Shown here piece after piece: positions 15,502 through 26,511 of a stretch of 64,000 nt of DNA; position 1 is the stretch's first letter; each line of letters starts with the position of its first letter. Both the position numbers and the translations under genes were made by a program. Under the pieces are notes generated by a model that did not search any database, was not told the DNA's origin, and saw nothing but the letters and a program-made list of their open reading frames with translations. Source of the stretch: Agromyces subbeticus DSM 16689 (GTDB lineage Bacteria > Actinomycetota > Actinomycetes > Actinomycetales > Microbacteriaceae); contig NZ_ATXG01000002.1 of NCBI RefSeq assembly GCF_000421565.1, forward strand, positions 62,001 to 126,000. The letters are read 5' to 3'.

Positions 15502-16539
15502 TTGCTCGATCTCCCCATCTGGTTCGAAGTCGGATCCCTCGTCGTCCTCACGCTGATCCTCGTCGGCGACCTCCTGCTCGTGCTGAAGCGGCCCCACGTG
15601 CCCTCGATCAAGGAGTCGTCGCTCTGGGTGGCGTTCTACGTCGCCCTCGCGCTCGTCTTCGCCGGCCTGATGTTCGTGCTGGGCGACACCGAGCACGGCG
15701 GACAGTTCCTCGCCGGCTGGCTGACGGAGTACAGCCTCTCGATCGACAACCTCTTCGTCTTCGTCATCATCATGGCGAAGTTCTCGGTGCCTCGAAAGCT
15801 GCAGCAGGAGGTGCTGATGGTGGGCATCATCATCGCGCTCGTGCTGCGCGGCATCTTCATCCTGCTGGGCGCCTCGCTCATCGAGAACTTCTCGTGGATC
15901 TTCTACATCTTCGGCGCGTGGCTCGTGTGGACCGCCATCCAGCAGGTGCGCGACAGCCACGAAGACGACGACAGCGACACCTTCGTCGTACGCATCCTGC
16001 GCAAGCGCGTCGCACTGACCGACGAGTACGACGGCGTCAAGCTCCGCACGGTCATCGACGGCAAGCGGTTCTTCACGCCGATGCTCATCGTGTTCGTCGC
16101 CATCGGCACGACCGACCTGCTCTTCGCCCTCGATTCCATCCCCGCGATCTTCGGCATCACGCAGAGCCCGTTCATCGTCTTCACGGCGAACGTGTTCGCG
16201 CTCATGGGCCTGCGTCAGCTGTACTTCCTGCTCGGCGGCCTGCTCGAGCGCCTCGAATACCTCAAGTACGGCATCGCGTTCATCCTCGCCTTCATCGGCG
16301 TCAAGCTCGTGTTGCACGCCATGCACGTCAACGAGCTGCCCTTCATCAACGGCGGCGAGCACATCGAGTGGGCGCCCGAGATCTCGACTTGGGTCTCGCT
16401 CGGCGTGATCCTCGCCGCGATGGCCGTCGCGACGGTCGCGAGCCTCCTGAAAGCCCGCCTCGACGCGAAGTCGCGCGGCCACAAGCTCATGGACGAGGTG
16501 CCGCACTTCACCGAGGATTCACACACCGACGGCCGCTGA
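15502..16539 (+). CDS. TerC/Alx-family integral membrane protein (probable Mn2+ exporter)
   Basis: A 345-residue TerC-family protein with about nine membrane segments. Signature residues include TEYSLSIDNLFVF and LLFALDSIPAIFG, whose acidic residues lie within membrane helices, and GLRQLYFLLGGL. TerC/Alx proteins are linked to manganese efflux and metal loading of exported proteins. The start is TTG 15502, 7 nt after GAAAGG; translation from there gives LLDLPIWFEVG, the normal family N terminus, and no ATG/GTG is suitably placed. The upstream frame overlaps the riboswitch and is non-coding. The Mn2+ riboswitch strongly supports a role in manganese homeostasis. Confidence 0.9.
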   Translation: MLDLPIWFEVGSLVVLTLILVGDLLLVLKRPHVPSIKESSLWVAFYVALALVFAGLMFVLGDTEHGGQFLAGWLTEYSLSIDNLFVFVIIMAKFSVPRKLQQEVLMVGIIIALVLRGIFILLGASLIENFSWIFYIFGAWLVWTAIQQVRDSHEDDDSDTFVVRILRKRVALTDEYDGVKLRTVIDGKRFFTPMLIVFVAIGTTDLLFALDSIPAIFGITQSPFIVFTANVFALMGLRQLYFLLGGLLERLEYLKYGIAFILAFIGVKLVLHAMHVNELPFINGGEHIEWAPEISTWVSLGVILAAMAVATVASLLKARLDAKSRGHKLMDEVPHFTEDSHTDGR

Positions 16540-16579
16540 TTCTCTCCACAGGGCGTCATCGCAACGCCGCCGGAGTTGC

Positions 16580-16585
16580 TAGCGT
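16580..16585 (+). promoter_or_regulatory. -10 element (TAGCGT) of the phosphatase-kinase-surface protein locus
   Basis: TAGCGT lies 65 nt before GTG 16651 and is the only clear promoter signal before the first five tightly packed genes. No -35 is recognisable. Confidence 0.4.
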
Positions 16586-16650
16586 GGAGGGTCGGCGCCC
16601 CGACACACGGTCATGGGCGCCACCCGCTTTCCGCTCGATCGAGGAGAACC

Positions 16651-17524
16651 GTGTCAGGTGATGGCGAGGGCGTCGTCGCCCTGACGCGCGGCGCCGCGCT
16701 CATCGCGCACAGTGCGCGAACGGATGTCGGGCGCGTGCGCAGCGTCAATGAAGACTCGTTCCTCGCCGAGGCGCCGATCTACCTCGTCGCCGACGGCATG
16801 GGCGGTCATGCCCGTGGCGATGCCGCGAGCCAGGCCGTCATCGAGACCTTCTCACGCCATCTCGAGTTCGGCGTTCCGTCGTCGCCAGAGCAAGTGCTCG
16901 ATGCGATCCACAGCTCGAACGAAGCCGTGCGTGCGCTCAGCGAGGCCGGTGAAGAGGGCACCGCGGTCGCCGGCACGACGCTGACGGGAGTCGCGCTGGT
17001 CGACGCGGGCGATGGCGCCGGATTCCATTGGATGGTCTTCAACATCGGCGACTCGCGGGTCTACGCGTGGGACGGCCGCACCCTCGAGCAGCTCAGCGTC
17101 GATCACTCCGCCGTGCAAGAGCTCGTCGACGCTGGTCTCATCCAGGCCGAAGACGCCGAACGGCATCCCGAACGCAACGTCATCACCCGGGCGCTCGGGG
17201 CCGACGAGTTCGTCGACCCCGACGTCTGGCTGATCCCCGCCGCAGGCCGGCAGGTCTTCCTGGTGTGCAGCGACGGCCTCTCCAAAGAGGTCGACGATCA
17301 GTCGATCGCGCACATCCTCGCCGGTGATTCCGGTCATGCGGCGGGCCTCGCGGGCGAACTCGTCGACGCCGCGCTGGCGCACGGCGGTCGAGACAACGTG
17401 ACGGCGATCGTCGTCGAGTCCGTGCTCGGCGGCGACGACGACGATGACGAGACCACGCGCGATCGGCGCGGCAGACTTTCGAGAGCGGCCGAAGACACGC
17501 GGCCGCGCACCGCGGGAGGCGGAA

Positions 17525-17544
<20 letters not shown>
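16651..17544 (+). CDS. PP2C-family Ser/Thr protein phosphatase
   Basis: A 297-residue metal-dependent (Mn/Mg) phosphatase of the PstP/PrpC type, which removes phosphate from Ser/Thr residues set by the kinase two genes downstream. Motifs in order: RSVNEDSF, VADGMGGHARGD with metal-binding Asp, FNIGDSRVYAW, LVCSDGLSKEV and HGGRDNVTAIVV. Unlike mycobacterial PstP it has no membrane segment, so it is cytosolic. An acidic tail ends in five Asp followed by Glu and Thr268-Thr269, a possible phosphorylation or FHA-docking site. GTG 16651 is chosen for its GAGGAGA box. The next gene starts 20 nt before this one ends. Confidence 0.93.
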
Positions 17545-18720
<1,176 letters not shown>

Positions 18721-18721
<1 letters not shown>

Positions 18722-20448
18722 TGCGCCGCGCCCCGTCCACGCCGCCTGAGCTCTCGGGCTACGCCCCGCTCGGGCTGCTCGGATCGGGCGGCTTCGCCGA
18801 CGTCTTCCTCTACGAGCAGAAGCTGCCCCGTCGCAAGGTCGCGGTGAAGGTGTTGCTCGCCGAAGGGCTCGGTCGCGACACCAAGGCGCAGTTCGTCGCC
18901 GAGGCGAACCTCATGGCGCAACTGTCGGCGCATCCGTTCATCGTCACGATCTTCCACGCCGACGTCTCCGCCGACGGCCGCCCGTACTTCGTCATGGAGT
19001 ACTGCTCCGGCCCGAGCCTCGCCGAGCGTTACAAGCGGCAGCCGCTCCCGATCGACGACGCGCTCCGCACCGGTGTGCGGCTCGCCGGTGCCATCGCAAC
19101 GGCGCACGCCGCCGGCATCCTGCACCGCGACATCAAGCCGGCCAACGTGCTCACCAACGATTACGGCTGGCCGGCCCTCACCGACTTCGGCATCTCGTCG
19201 AACCTCGAGGGCGAGTTGCCCGTGCACACGATCACGGCGACCACGGGGTCGTCGACCACCGGGTCGGGCCAATCGGCCGTCGGCATGAGCGTGCCGTGGT
19301 CGCCGCCCGAGATGTTCGAAGACGACCCGAAGCCCGACACTCGAAGCGACGTGTTCTCGCTCGCCGCCACGGTGCACACACTCGTCGCTGGGCGCACGCC
19401 GTTCGAGATCCCCGGGCGCTCCAACGGCTCGCTCGACCTCATCGGCCGCATCGAGCGTGGCGCGATCACCCCGATCGATCGTGCCGAGGTGCCACGCAGC
19501 CTGATCGCGGTGCTCGCCAAGGGCATGTCGCCGCGTCGTGAAGATCGCTACCCGAGCGCCGTCGAGTTCGCCAGGGCCCTGCAGCGCATCGAGCTCGAAC
19601 TGGGGTATGCGGCCACGACGATCGAGGTGCCGAACCTCGCGAGCGCGCGTGATGAGAGCGAGCCCGATGGCGACGACGCCACGAGGGCGCGGTCGGTGCG
19701 CACGGTCGACGCGCAGGCGCCGCGCACGGTGGCACCGACCATCGCGCCGGCACCAGTAGTCATCCCGGCCGGCGATGATGACGACGCGACACGGGCCCGG
19801 TCGCCGCAGCAGATCGCCGCGCAAACGCCGACACGTGCGCCCGCCGCGGTCCTCGACGACGGCACCGTCGTGCGCGACCGGCCCGGCACCACGACGTCGA
19901 GTTCGCAGATCGACCCTCCGCTCGGAGCACCCGCTGCGCTCGCACCCGACGCGGTTGCCGGCGACTCGACGATCATGCGACCGGCTCGTCCGACCCCTGC
20001 CGTCACGGGCGCCGAGCGTTCCGCTGCCGACCACCCACCGCGCCGCAGCCGCCTCGGACTCATCGTCGGTCTCGCCGCTGCTGTCGTCGTCGCCGCGGTG
20101 ATCGGTGTGGCGATCGCGCTGTCGGGCACGATCAGCGCGCCGCCGGTCGTCGAGACCGGCGGAACCGGCGGTGGGAACGCCGTGGTCGACACCATCCCCA
20201 AGCCCGTCGTCTCGACCGGCGTCGCGAGTGCCGACGGCACGAGCGTGACATTCCAGGTCTCGCACAGCGGCGCCGAGAAGGACGACCGGTACCGGTGGGA
20301 GCTGACCGACGGATCCGGCGACCCGCACATCGCCGACGGCGCGACGATCACGGTCGACGGTGTCGCCGCCGGCGTGCGCACCTGCATCGATGTGAAGGTG
20401 CAGCGGGGCAGCAAGGTCTCCGAGTCCGCGACGGGGTGCACACCGTGA
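18721..20448 (+). CDS. Transmembrane Ser/Thr protein kinase (PknB/Pkb2-like)
   Basis: A 575-residue kinase. The catalytic domain (about residues 12-295) has the P-loop LGSGGFADVFLY, ATP-anchoring Lys43, catalytic Asp137 in HRDIKPANVL and Asp155 in DFGISS. A 150-residue acidic, threonine-rich juxtamembrane segment contains four similar Thr motifs (Thr321 and Thr357 in DDATRARS, Thr382 in GTVVRDRP, Thr417 in DSTIMRP). One membrane helix (about 445-467) leads to an extracellular domain of about 105 residues with an Ig/FN3-like strand pattern instead of PASTA repeats. ATG 18721 overlaps the previous stop by one base. It probably phosphorylates the neighbouring FHA proteins. Confidence 0.94.
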
Positions 20449-21137
20449 GACCGCTCCGTGTCGAGTACTGCGGTGAGTCGTACACCGTCGAGGTGGGCGC
20501 TCCGTTCACGATCGGGCGCGAATCCGATCTCACGATCGACGACAACCCGTACCTGCACCGAACCTTCCTGACGCTGTCGTCGGAGTTCGGGCTGTGGTGG
20601 CTCTCGAACGTCGGCCAGATCCTGTCCGCCACCGTCTCCGACGCGACCGGCAGCGTGCAGGCCTGGGTCGCCCCGGGCGCGAAGCTTCCACTCGTCTTCC
20701 AGACGGTGCATGTGATGTTCAGCGCTGGAGCGACGACGTATGACTTCACGGTGCATGCCGAAGAGGACTTCTACAACACGTCGCTCACGGCTGCACCCAC
20801 CGACGGTGGCACCACCATCCTCCCGGTGACCCTCACCTCCAGCCAGCGGTTGCTCGTCGTCTCGCTCGCCGAGAACGTGCTTGCGCAACCGGCCGGCGGG
20901 CGGGCACTCGTGCCGAGTTCCGCCGAGGCGGCCGCCCGACTCGGCTGGAGCATGACCACGTTCAACCGCAAGCTCGACAACGTCTGCGAGAAGCTCGACC
21001 GCATCGGCGTCGACGGTCTGCGCGGCGGTCGAGGCAAGCTCGCGACCAATCGCCGCGCTCGACTCGTGGAGTACGCGGTCGCGACCCGGCTCGTGAGCAT
21101 CGACGACCTCGCGTTGCTCGACGCGCCGGCTGAATGA
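20445..21137 (+). CDS. FHA-domain plus C-terminal helix-turn-helix-like protein
   Basis: A 230-residue protein. Residues 1-100 form an FHA-like domain (PFTIGRESDLTIDDNPYLHR), although the usual Ser-x-x-His after the Arg loop is altered to NPYLHRTF. The C-terminal half (about 125-230) has a helix-turn-helix-like segment, SSAEAAARLGWSMTTFNRKL, followed by basic residues, suggesting DNA binding or a response-regulator-like output. The GTG start at 20445 overlaps the kinase stop by 4 nt and its own stop overlaps the next gene by 4 nt, so translation is probably coupled. A role as a phospho-dependent regulator is inference. Confidence 0.75.
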   Translation: MRPLRVEYCGESYTVEVGAPFTIGRESDLTIDDNPYLHRTFLTLSSEFGLWWLSNVGQILSATVSDATGSVQAWVAPGAKLPLVFQTVHVMFSAGATTYDFTVHAEEDFYNTSLTAAPTDGGTTILPVTLTSSQRLLVVSLAENVLAQPAGGRALVPSSAEAAARLGWSMTTFNRKLDNVCEKLDRIGVDGLRGGRGKLATNRRARLVEYAVATRLVSIDDLALLDAPAE

Positions 21138-24100
21138 GGCCGTTCGCCCGGCTGAGCGAGCGCAGGGGGCTCGCGTCGACCGTGGTGCTCTCGTTGCTCG
21201 CCGCCGGCGGGCTCACCGCTGCCGTCGTGCATCGCGGATTCCCCGTGGTCGATCCAGACCTCGGCGCGCGCGAGGTCTGGGTCACGAATGGCTCAGAGCT
21301 GCTCGCCGGACGCCTGAACCGTCAGATCGAAGAGCTGGATGCCTCCGTCGCGACCGCCTCGAACGGCGCCGACGTGCTGCAAGACGGCGACGACGTGTTT
21401 CTCTACGACGGTGACGCCGGATCCATCGAGCGAATCGATCCCGCATTCACGACGCTGACGCAGCGTGTCGACGTGCCCATCGGCTCACGCGTCGCATACG
21501 GCGGTGATGTGCTCGCGGTGCTGTCTCCGAAAGGCGAGCTGTGGACGATTCCGGCTGGTGGCGAGCTCTCGTTCACGGCTGCTGCGACGAAGCCGACGCT
21601 CGAGCTCGATGCTGGGGCAGAAGTCGCCGTCGGCCCCGACGGCACCACCTTCGCGACGGCCCCCGACGACGGGCGGCTGTATCGGCTGGAGCGCGACGGC
21701 AGCGCTCCCACCTCGATCACATTGCCGAAGGTCGGCAACCATCAACTGGCCGTGGTCGGCGACCGCGCCGTCGTGCTCGACACCGACCGTGCCATCGTGC
21801 TCGTCGGCGGCCGCGAGACGAAGCTGCCGGGCGACGGCGTGCGCCTGCAGCAATCCGGAACCGAGCACGATGTCGTCTACGTGGCCGGCACCGCGTCACT
21901 CTTCGCGGTGCCGATCGGTGGAGGCGAGGTGCGCGAGATCGATGTGGATGCCGCGGCCTCTGCACCGGCACTCGCGGATGACGATGTCGCTGCGCCGGTG
22001 CAGGTCGACGGGTGCGTGCACGCGGCGTGGGCGAACTCCGGATCCTACGTCTCCCACTGCTCGGACTCCGAGCCCGAAGAGATGCAGATCCCGGCATCGA
22101 CCGTCGGCGCGCACCTCGAGTTCCGGGTCAATCGCGACGTGGTCGCGCTCAACGATCTGAACACCGGCAACACATGGCTGGTCGACGCGAACCTCCGCCT
22201 GGTCGACAACTGGGAGGAGGTCACGCCGCCCGAGGAGTCGGATGAGCTCGAGGGCGATGAGAAGAGCGCCCAGCAGGTGTTCGAGGACACGCTCGCCGAG
22301 CGCACCGAGGCGAACCGCCCGCCGACCGCGCGAGACGACGAGTTCGGTGTGCGTCCCGGTCGTACGACGGTGTTGGAGGTGCTCGGGAACGACACCGATC
22401 CCGACGGCGATGTGCTCACCATCGGGTCGGTCTCCGATGTCCCGGCGACCCTCGGCCGGCTGGAGACGATCGACGGCGGGCGAGCGCTGCAGTTCACGCC
22501 GGCAGAAGCATCGGCCGGCACGGTCTCGTTCCGATACTCGGTCGACGACGGTCGATCCGGCGCGTCCGAGGCTGCCGTCGATGTGCGGGTCGTTCCGAAC
22601 AGCGAGAACTCGCCGCCCGTCGCATCGCGCGCGGCCGCAGTCGGCGTGGAGCAGGGCCAGCAGATCGGCTACAACGTGCTCGCCGACTGGAGGGATCCCG
22701 ACGGCGACGACGTCTTCCTCGTGAACGCCTCGCCGACCGGCGGTGATTCGGTGCGGTTCAGCCCCGATGGATTCGTCACCTTCGAGCACCGAAGCGGCGA
22801 GCTCGGCCTGAAGGATGTCGCCTACACGGTCTCCGACGGCCAGACATCCGCCGCGGGCTCGCTCGCCGTCGACGTGCAAGCGGTCGGTACGGTCGATCCC
22901 GTCGGAACTCCTGACTTCGCTCAGGGATTCGCCGGCGAGACCGTGATCGCGGAGGTGCTGGCGAACGACCTCAGCCCCTCTGGAGCGACCTTGACGCTGC
23001 TCGGAACCGACGAGATCCCCGGTGGGCTCATCGCCGTGCCCGATGTAGAACACGGCACGATCGCGTTCACGGCATCCGAGCCAGGGGACTTCACCGTGCT
23101 CTACGATCTCGGCGCCGGAGCCGCGGTCAGCGCAGGCCTCGTGCGCGTGCGGTTCCTCGAGCCGCCGGCCGTGGAACCTCCTCCGATCGCAGTGGTCGAC
23201 ACCGCATATCTCCGGCCAGGCGAGCCGAGTACGGTACCGGTGCTCGCGAACGATGTCTCGCCGTCGGGTCGGGTTCTGGCCGTTCAGTCTGTCGACCCCG
23301 GCGACGCGAGCGATTCCGTATCGGTCGAGGTGCTGACGAACACGGCGCTCCGGATCACCGCAGCCGAGGCGCTCGACCGACAGCTGCAGCTGCGGTACAC
23401 GGTCTCCGACGGTAGCGGGGTGTCGAGTGCGACGGTCACCGTGGTCCCGGTTCCTCCCCTCGTGAAGCACCAGCCGCCCGTCGCGGTCGATGATGCCGCG
23501 AAGGTGCGCGCCGGCGACATCGTGACGGTTCCAGTGCTCGAGAACGACCTCCATCCGGATGGCGCGCCGATGCACCTGCTTCCCGAGCTCGCATCGCCGA
23601 GTCTCGGAGATGGCGTCGCGTTCGTCGACCGCTCGCGCGTACGGTTCCAGGCCCCCGAGGAGCCGGGTACCTACTCGGTGGTGTACACGGTCGCCGACGA
23701 CTTCGAGCAGACGGCCCGCGCGACCGTCGCCTTCACCGTTCTCCCACCAGACGACGGTGGGAACACGGCGCCGCTCCTGCCGCCGCTCACCTCCCGCACC
23801 TTCGCCGGGTCAGCAGTCACCATCGACATCCCGCTCGACGGACTCGATCCCGAGGGAGATTCGCTCGCGCTCACCGGTGTGCTCGGCGGGGCGGCACTCG
23901 GGCGTGTCTCCGATCAGACGAGCACCTCGATCACGTATCAGGCGTTCGACGGGTCGAGCGGCACCGACACGATCGCCTACGAAGTGCGCGATGCGCTCGG
24001 CGATCGAGCTACGGGCTCGATCCGCATCGGAGTGATCCCTCCGCCCGAGACGGCGCCACCGCCGAACGCCGTCGACGATGCGATCGAGATGCGACCCGGC

Positions 24101-26362
24101 CGCCGTGCCTCCGTCGAGGTGCTGCTGAACGACTCCGACCCGAGCGGCCACGCTCTGCGCGTCGTCGACCTGCCGCAGGTCGACGACGCGGTCGAAGCTG
24201 AGATCAGAGACCGCCGCCGCGTTGTCGTCTCCGCGCCGGAACATGAGGGCGCGTTCACCGTGCGGTACGAGGTGTCGAACGGTCACGGCGGTGCCGACAC
24301 CGCCTTCATCCAGATCATGGTGAGCCACGACGCGAAGATCTTGCCGCCCACTGCGGAGGACCAGGTCGTCGAGCCCGACGAGGTCATCGGCGTCGACGAG
24401 GTGCGGGTCGATCCCCTCCGTGACGCCACGAACCCCGGCGGCCTCGTCGAGGACCTCGAGGTGCATGTCGAGGGACCGAACGCCGAGCGCGCGACAGTGC
24501 TCGACGACGGCAGGGTGGTGGTTCGGCCGGGCGCCCGACGATTCGCGGTCGCCTATCGGCTCACGAACGGGGTCGACGATCTCGACGCGATGGCTTTCAT
24601 CGTGGTGCCCTCCGCAGGAGCGGAGGCCGCCGATCCCTATCTCGCCGATCTCGGCCGGGTCGTGATCCCCATGAACGGACGCATCGCCTGGCAGGTTCCC
24701 GACATCGTCGTGGCTCCTTCGGGTCGGCAGGTGCGAGCGGTGAGCGCAACGAGCACGAACTGGGCGGAGCCGGCCTTCATCGACGGCGAGTCGCTCCAGT
24801 ACGTGCCGAAGCGAGACTACCGCGGAGAGGCATCGGTGACCTTCGAGGTCACCGATCGTGCCGAGGCGAAGTCGGGCGACCCGCGGAACGTGTTCCTCAC
24901 CATTCCCGTGTTCGTCGGGGATCCCGATTTCGCCGACACGCCACCGGTGTTCACACCTCGAGCAGAGACCATCGAAGCCGGTGAGACGGCGCTCACGATC
25001 GATCTCCGCGGCTCGACCGACCACCCCAACCCGGCGCTGCTCGACCAGGTAGCGTATGCCGCCCTTCGCGGCACGACGGCCGACATCGCAGCATCCGTCT
25101 CCGGTTCGATGCTCACCGTCTCGGCACCGCTCGGCGTGCCCAAGGGCACCTCGGCCCGGCTCGCGTTCGATGTCGTGCTCGGCGAGTTCACCGTGCCTGG
25201 GTACGTCGATGTGACCGTCGTCTCTTCGACGCGTGCGAAGCCGCAGGCGCTCGATGACGGCCCCTTCGAGATGTTGCGCAGCGATTCGACGACCCTCGAC
25301 GTGCTCGCCAACGACGTCAATCCGTTCCCCGGGTCGCCGTTACAGGTGGTCGGAGCCGAGATCGACCAGTCCGATGTCGGATCGAGCGCATCCGTGACCC
25401 ACAGCTCCACCGGACTCTCGGTGCGCACCGGGGCATCGTTCACGGGAACGCTCAGTGTCGTCTACCGCATCCAGGACGCCACGAAGGACCCGAGCCGTCA
25501 GACGCAGGGTCGGGTCATGGTCACCGTGCGCGATCGGCCCGACCCGCCGAAGGCGCCCGTGATCGTCTCGGAGCAGAACGGTTCGGTGAGCGTGCGGTGG
25601 GCGGCGCCGGCCGACAACAACTCGGCCATCTCCGCGTACCGATTGACCTGGAACGGCGGCAGCGCCGACTTCCCGGCCGACGCGGCGGGCTCAGTGCACG
25701 TGATCTCCGGACTCGCGAACGGCACCGCCTATCGGTTCCAGATCGCCGCCACCAATGGCATCGGAGCTTCGGCCGCCTCGCCCTCGAGCACGGCCGGCAC
25801 GCCCTTCGGGCTCCCGGGAGCACCGGACGGTGCGAACCTCACGGCATCGGCCTCGGGCGATGGGCGACTCTCGTTGAACTGGTCGGCGCCCGCTGACAAC
25901 GGAGGGCGCGGCATCTCGCGATACGAGTGGACCTTCGAGGGCACGCCCGGCGGGTCGGGCACGGCGAGCGGCACTTCGGCGACCACCACGGGCACGAACG
26001 GCGCAGGGTCGCGGTACTTCGTCGTGGCGTGCAACGTCGCGGGTTGCGGCCCAAGAACCATGTCGGGCACGGCGACGCCGACGGCACCGTGGGTGCCCGC
26101 CAACCGCACGACGGTCACGCAGACGACGTGCCCCGAGCCCGAAAGGACCTACACGGAACCGCCGAAGAACTCCGAGCGAGGATGCACGATGGACCCGGCC
26201 GGCATGATCTCCGCCGGCACGGTCATCGACGCGATCTGCCGCTCGCAGCGTTGGGGTGAGAACTACTTCTACATGGCTCAGGCGAACGGCGTGTACAACG
26301 GCTGGTTCGTGCTCGCCGCCCACACCGACCGCGGCGGCCGCACGGTGTCCGACTGCCGGTGA
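21134..26362 (+). CDS. Giant Ig-like/FN3 repeat surface protein, copy 1
   Basis: A 1742-residue protein with an N-terminal membrane anchor (about 13-34). It then has a region of about 350 residues resembling a beta-propeller (VFLYDGDAGSIERIDPAFTTL), about ten cadherin/Ig-like modules of roughly 95 residues with the repeated core PPxAxDD...VLxNDxxPxGxxL (about 393-1465), two FN3 domains (about 1468 and 1560) and a Cys-containing tail (about 1655-1742). No sortase motif is visible. It is anchored in the membrane and should extend through the wall. It corresponds to the fn3 gene of PFNA-type clusters. ATG 21134 overlaps the previous stop by 4 nt. Confidence 0.88.
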   Translation: MRPFARLSERRGLASTVVLSLLAAGGLTAAVVHRGFPVVDPDLGAREVWVTNGSELLAGRLNRQIEELDASVATASNGADVLQDGDDVFLYDGDAGSIERIDPAFTTLTQRVDVPIGSRVAYGGDVLAVLSPKGELWTIPAGGELSFTAAATKPTLELDAGAEVAVGPDGTTFATAPDDGRLYRLERDGSAPTSITLPKVGNHQLAVVGDRAVVLDTDRAIVLVGGRETKLPGDGVRLQQSGTEHDVVYVAGTASLFAVPIGGGEVREIDVDAAASAPALADDDVAAPVQVDGCVHAAWANSGSYVSHCSDSEPEEMQIPASTVGAHLEFRVNRDVVALNDLNTGNTWLVDANLRLVDNWEEVTPPEESDELEGDEKSAQQVFEDTLAERTEANRPPTARDDEFGVRPGRTTVLEVLGNDTDPDGDVLTIGSVSDVPATLGRLETIDGGRALQFTPAEASAGTVSFRYSVDDGRSGASEAAVDVRVVPNSENSPPVASRAAAVGVEQGQQIGYNVLADWRDPDGDDVFLVNASPTGGDSVRFSPDGFVTFEHRSGELGLKDVAYTVSDGQTSAAGSLAVDVQAVGTVDPVGTPDFAQGFAGETVIAEVLANDLSPSGATLTLLGTDEIPGGLIAVPDVEHGTIAFTASEPGDFTVLYDLGAGAAVSAGLVRVRFLEPPAVEPPPIAVVDTAYLRPGEPSTVPVLANDVSPSGRVLAVQSVDPGDASDSVSVEVLTNTALRITAAEALDRQLQLRYTVSDGSGVSSATVTVVPVPPLVKHQPPVAVDDAAKVRAGDIVTVPVLENDLHPDGAPMHLLPELASPSLGDGVAFVDRSRVRFQAPEEPGTYSVVYTVADDFEQTARATVAFTVLPPDDGGNTAPLLPPLTSRTFAGSAVTIDIPLDGLDPEGDSLALTGVLGGAALGRVSDQTSTSITYQAFDGSSGTDTIAYEVRDALGDRATGSIRIGVIPPPETAPPPNAVDDAIEMRPGRRASVEVLLNDSDPSGHALRVVDLPQVDDAVEAEIRDRRRVVVSAPEHEGAFTVRYEVSNGHGGADTAFIQIMVSHDAKILPPTAEDQVVEPDEVIGVDEVRVDPLRDATNPGGLVEDLEVHVEGPNAERATVLDDGRVVVRPGARRFAVAYRLTNGVDDLDAMAFIVVPSAGAEAADPYLADLGRVVIPMNGRIAWQVPDIVVAPSGRQVRAVSATSTNWAEPAFIDGESLQYVPKRDYRGEASVTFEVTDRAEAKSGDPRNVFLTIPVFVGDPDFADTPPVFTPRAETIEAGETALTIDLRGSTDHPNPALLDQVAYAALRGTTADIAASVSGSMLTVSAPLGVPKGTSARLAFDVVLGEFTVPGYVDVTVVSSTRAKPQALDDGPFEMLRSDSTTLDVLANDVNPFPGSPLQVVGAEIDQSDVGSSASVTHSSTGLSVRTGASFTGTLSVVYRIQDATKDPSRQTQGRVMVTVRDRPDPPKAPVIVSEQNGSVSVRWAAPADNNSAISAYRLTWNGGSADFPADAAGSVHVISGLANGTAYRFQIAATNGIGASAASPSSTAGTPFGLPGAPDGANLTASASGDGRLSLNWSAPADNGGRGISRYEWTFEGTPGGSGTASGTSATTTGTNGAGSRYFVVACNVAGCGPRTMSGTATPTAPWVPANRTTVTQTTCPEPERTYTEPPKNSERGCTMDPAGMISAGTVIDAICRSQRWGENYFYMAQANGVYNGWFVLAAHTDRGGRTVSDCR

Positions 26363-26400
26363 ACGGGCACCGCTCGCGCGATCGGAGTCTGTTCGATTCC

Positions 26401-26416
26401 TGGGGAGGACTCCCCA
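26401..26416. promoter_or_regulatory. 16-bp palindrome TGGGGAGGACTCCCCA upstream of giant protein copy 2
   Basis: Seven-base inverted arms flank GA. It is placed in the 149-bp gap between the two giant genes, just before a TTGACT (26427-26432) and a TACCGT (26441-26446). The spacing of those two does not make a standard promoter. The palindrome could be an operator or a weak hairpin ending the first transcript. Confidence 0.45.
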
Positions 26417-26511
26417 TATGGCGCCGTTGACTGATCGTGTTACCGTGTACCCCGGTGTGGGGTCAGGCTCGGCGCCAGTCATGTGTCGACCGAAATCAGG
26501 GGAGTGGCGGC

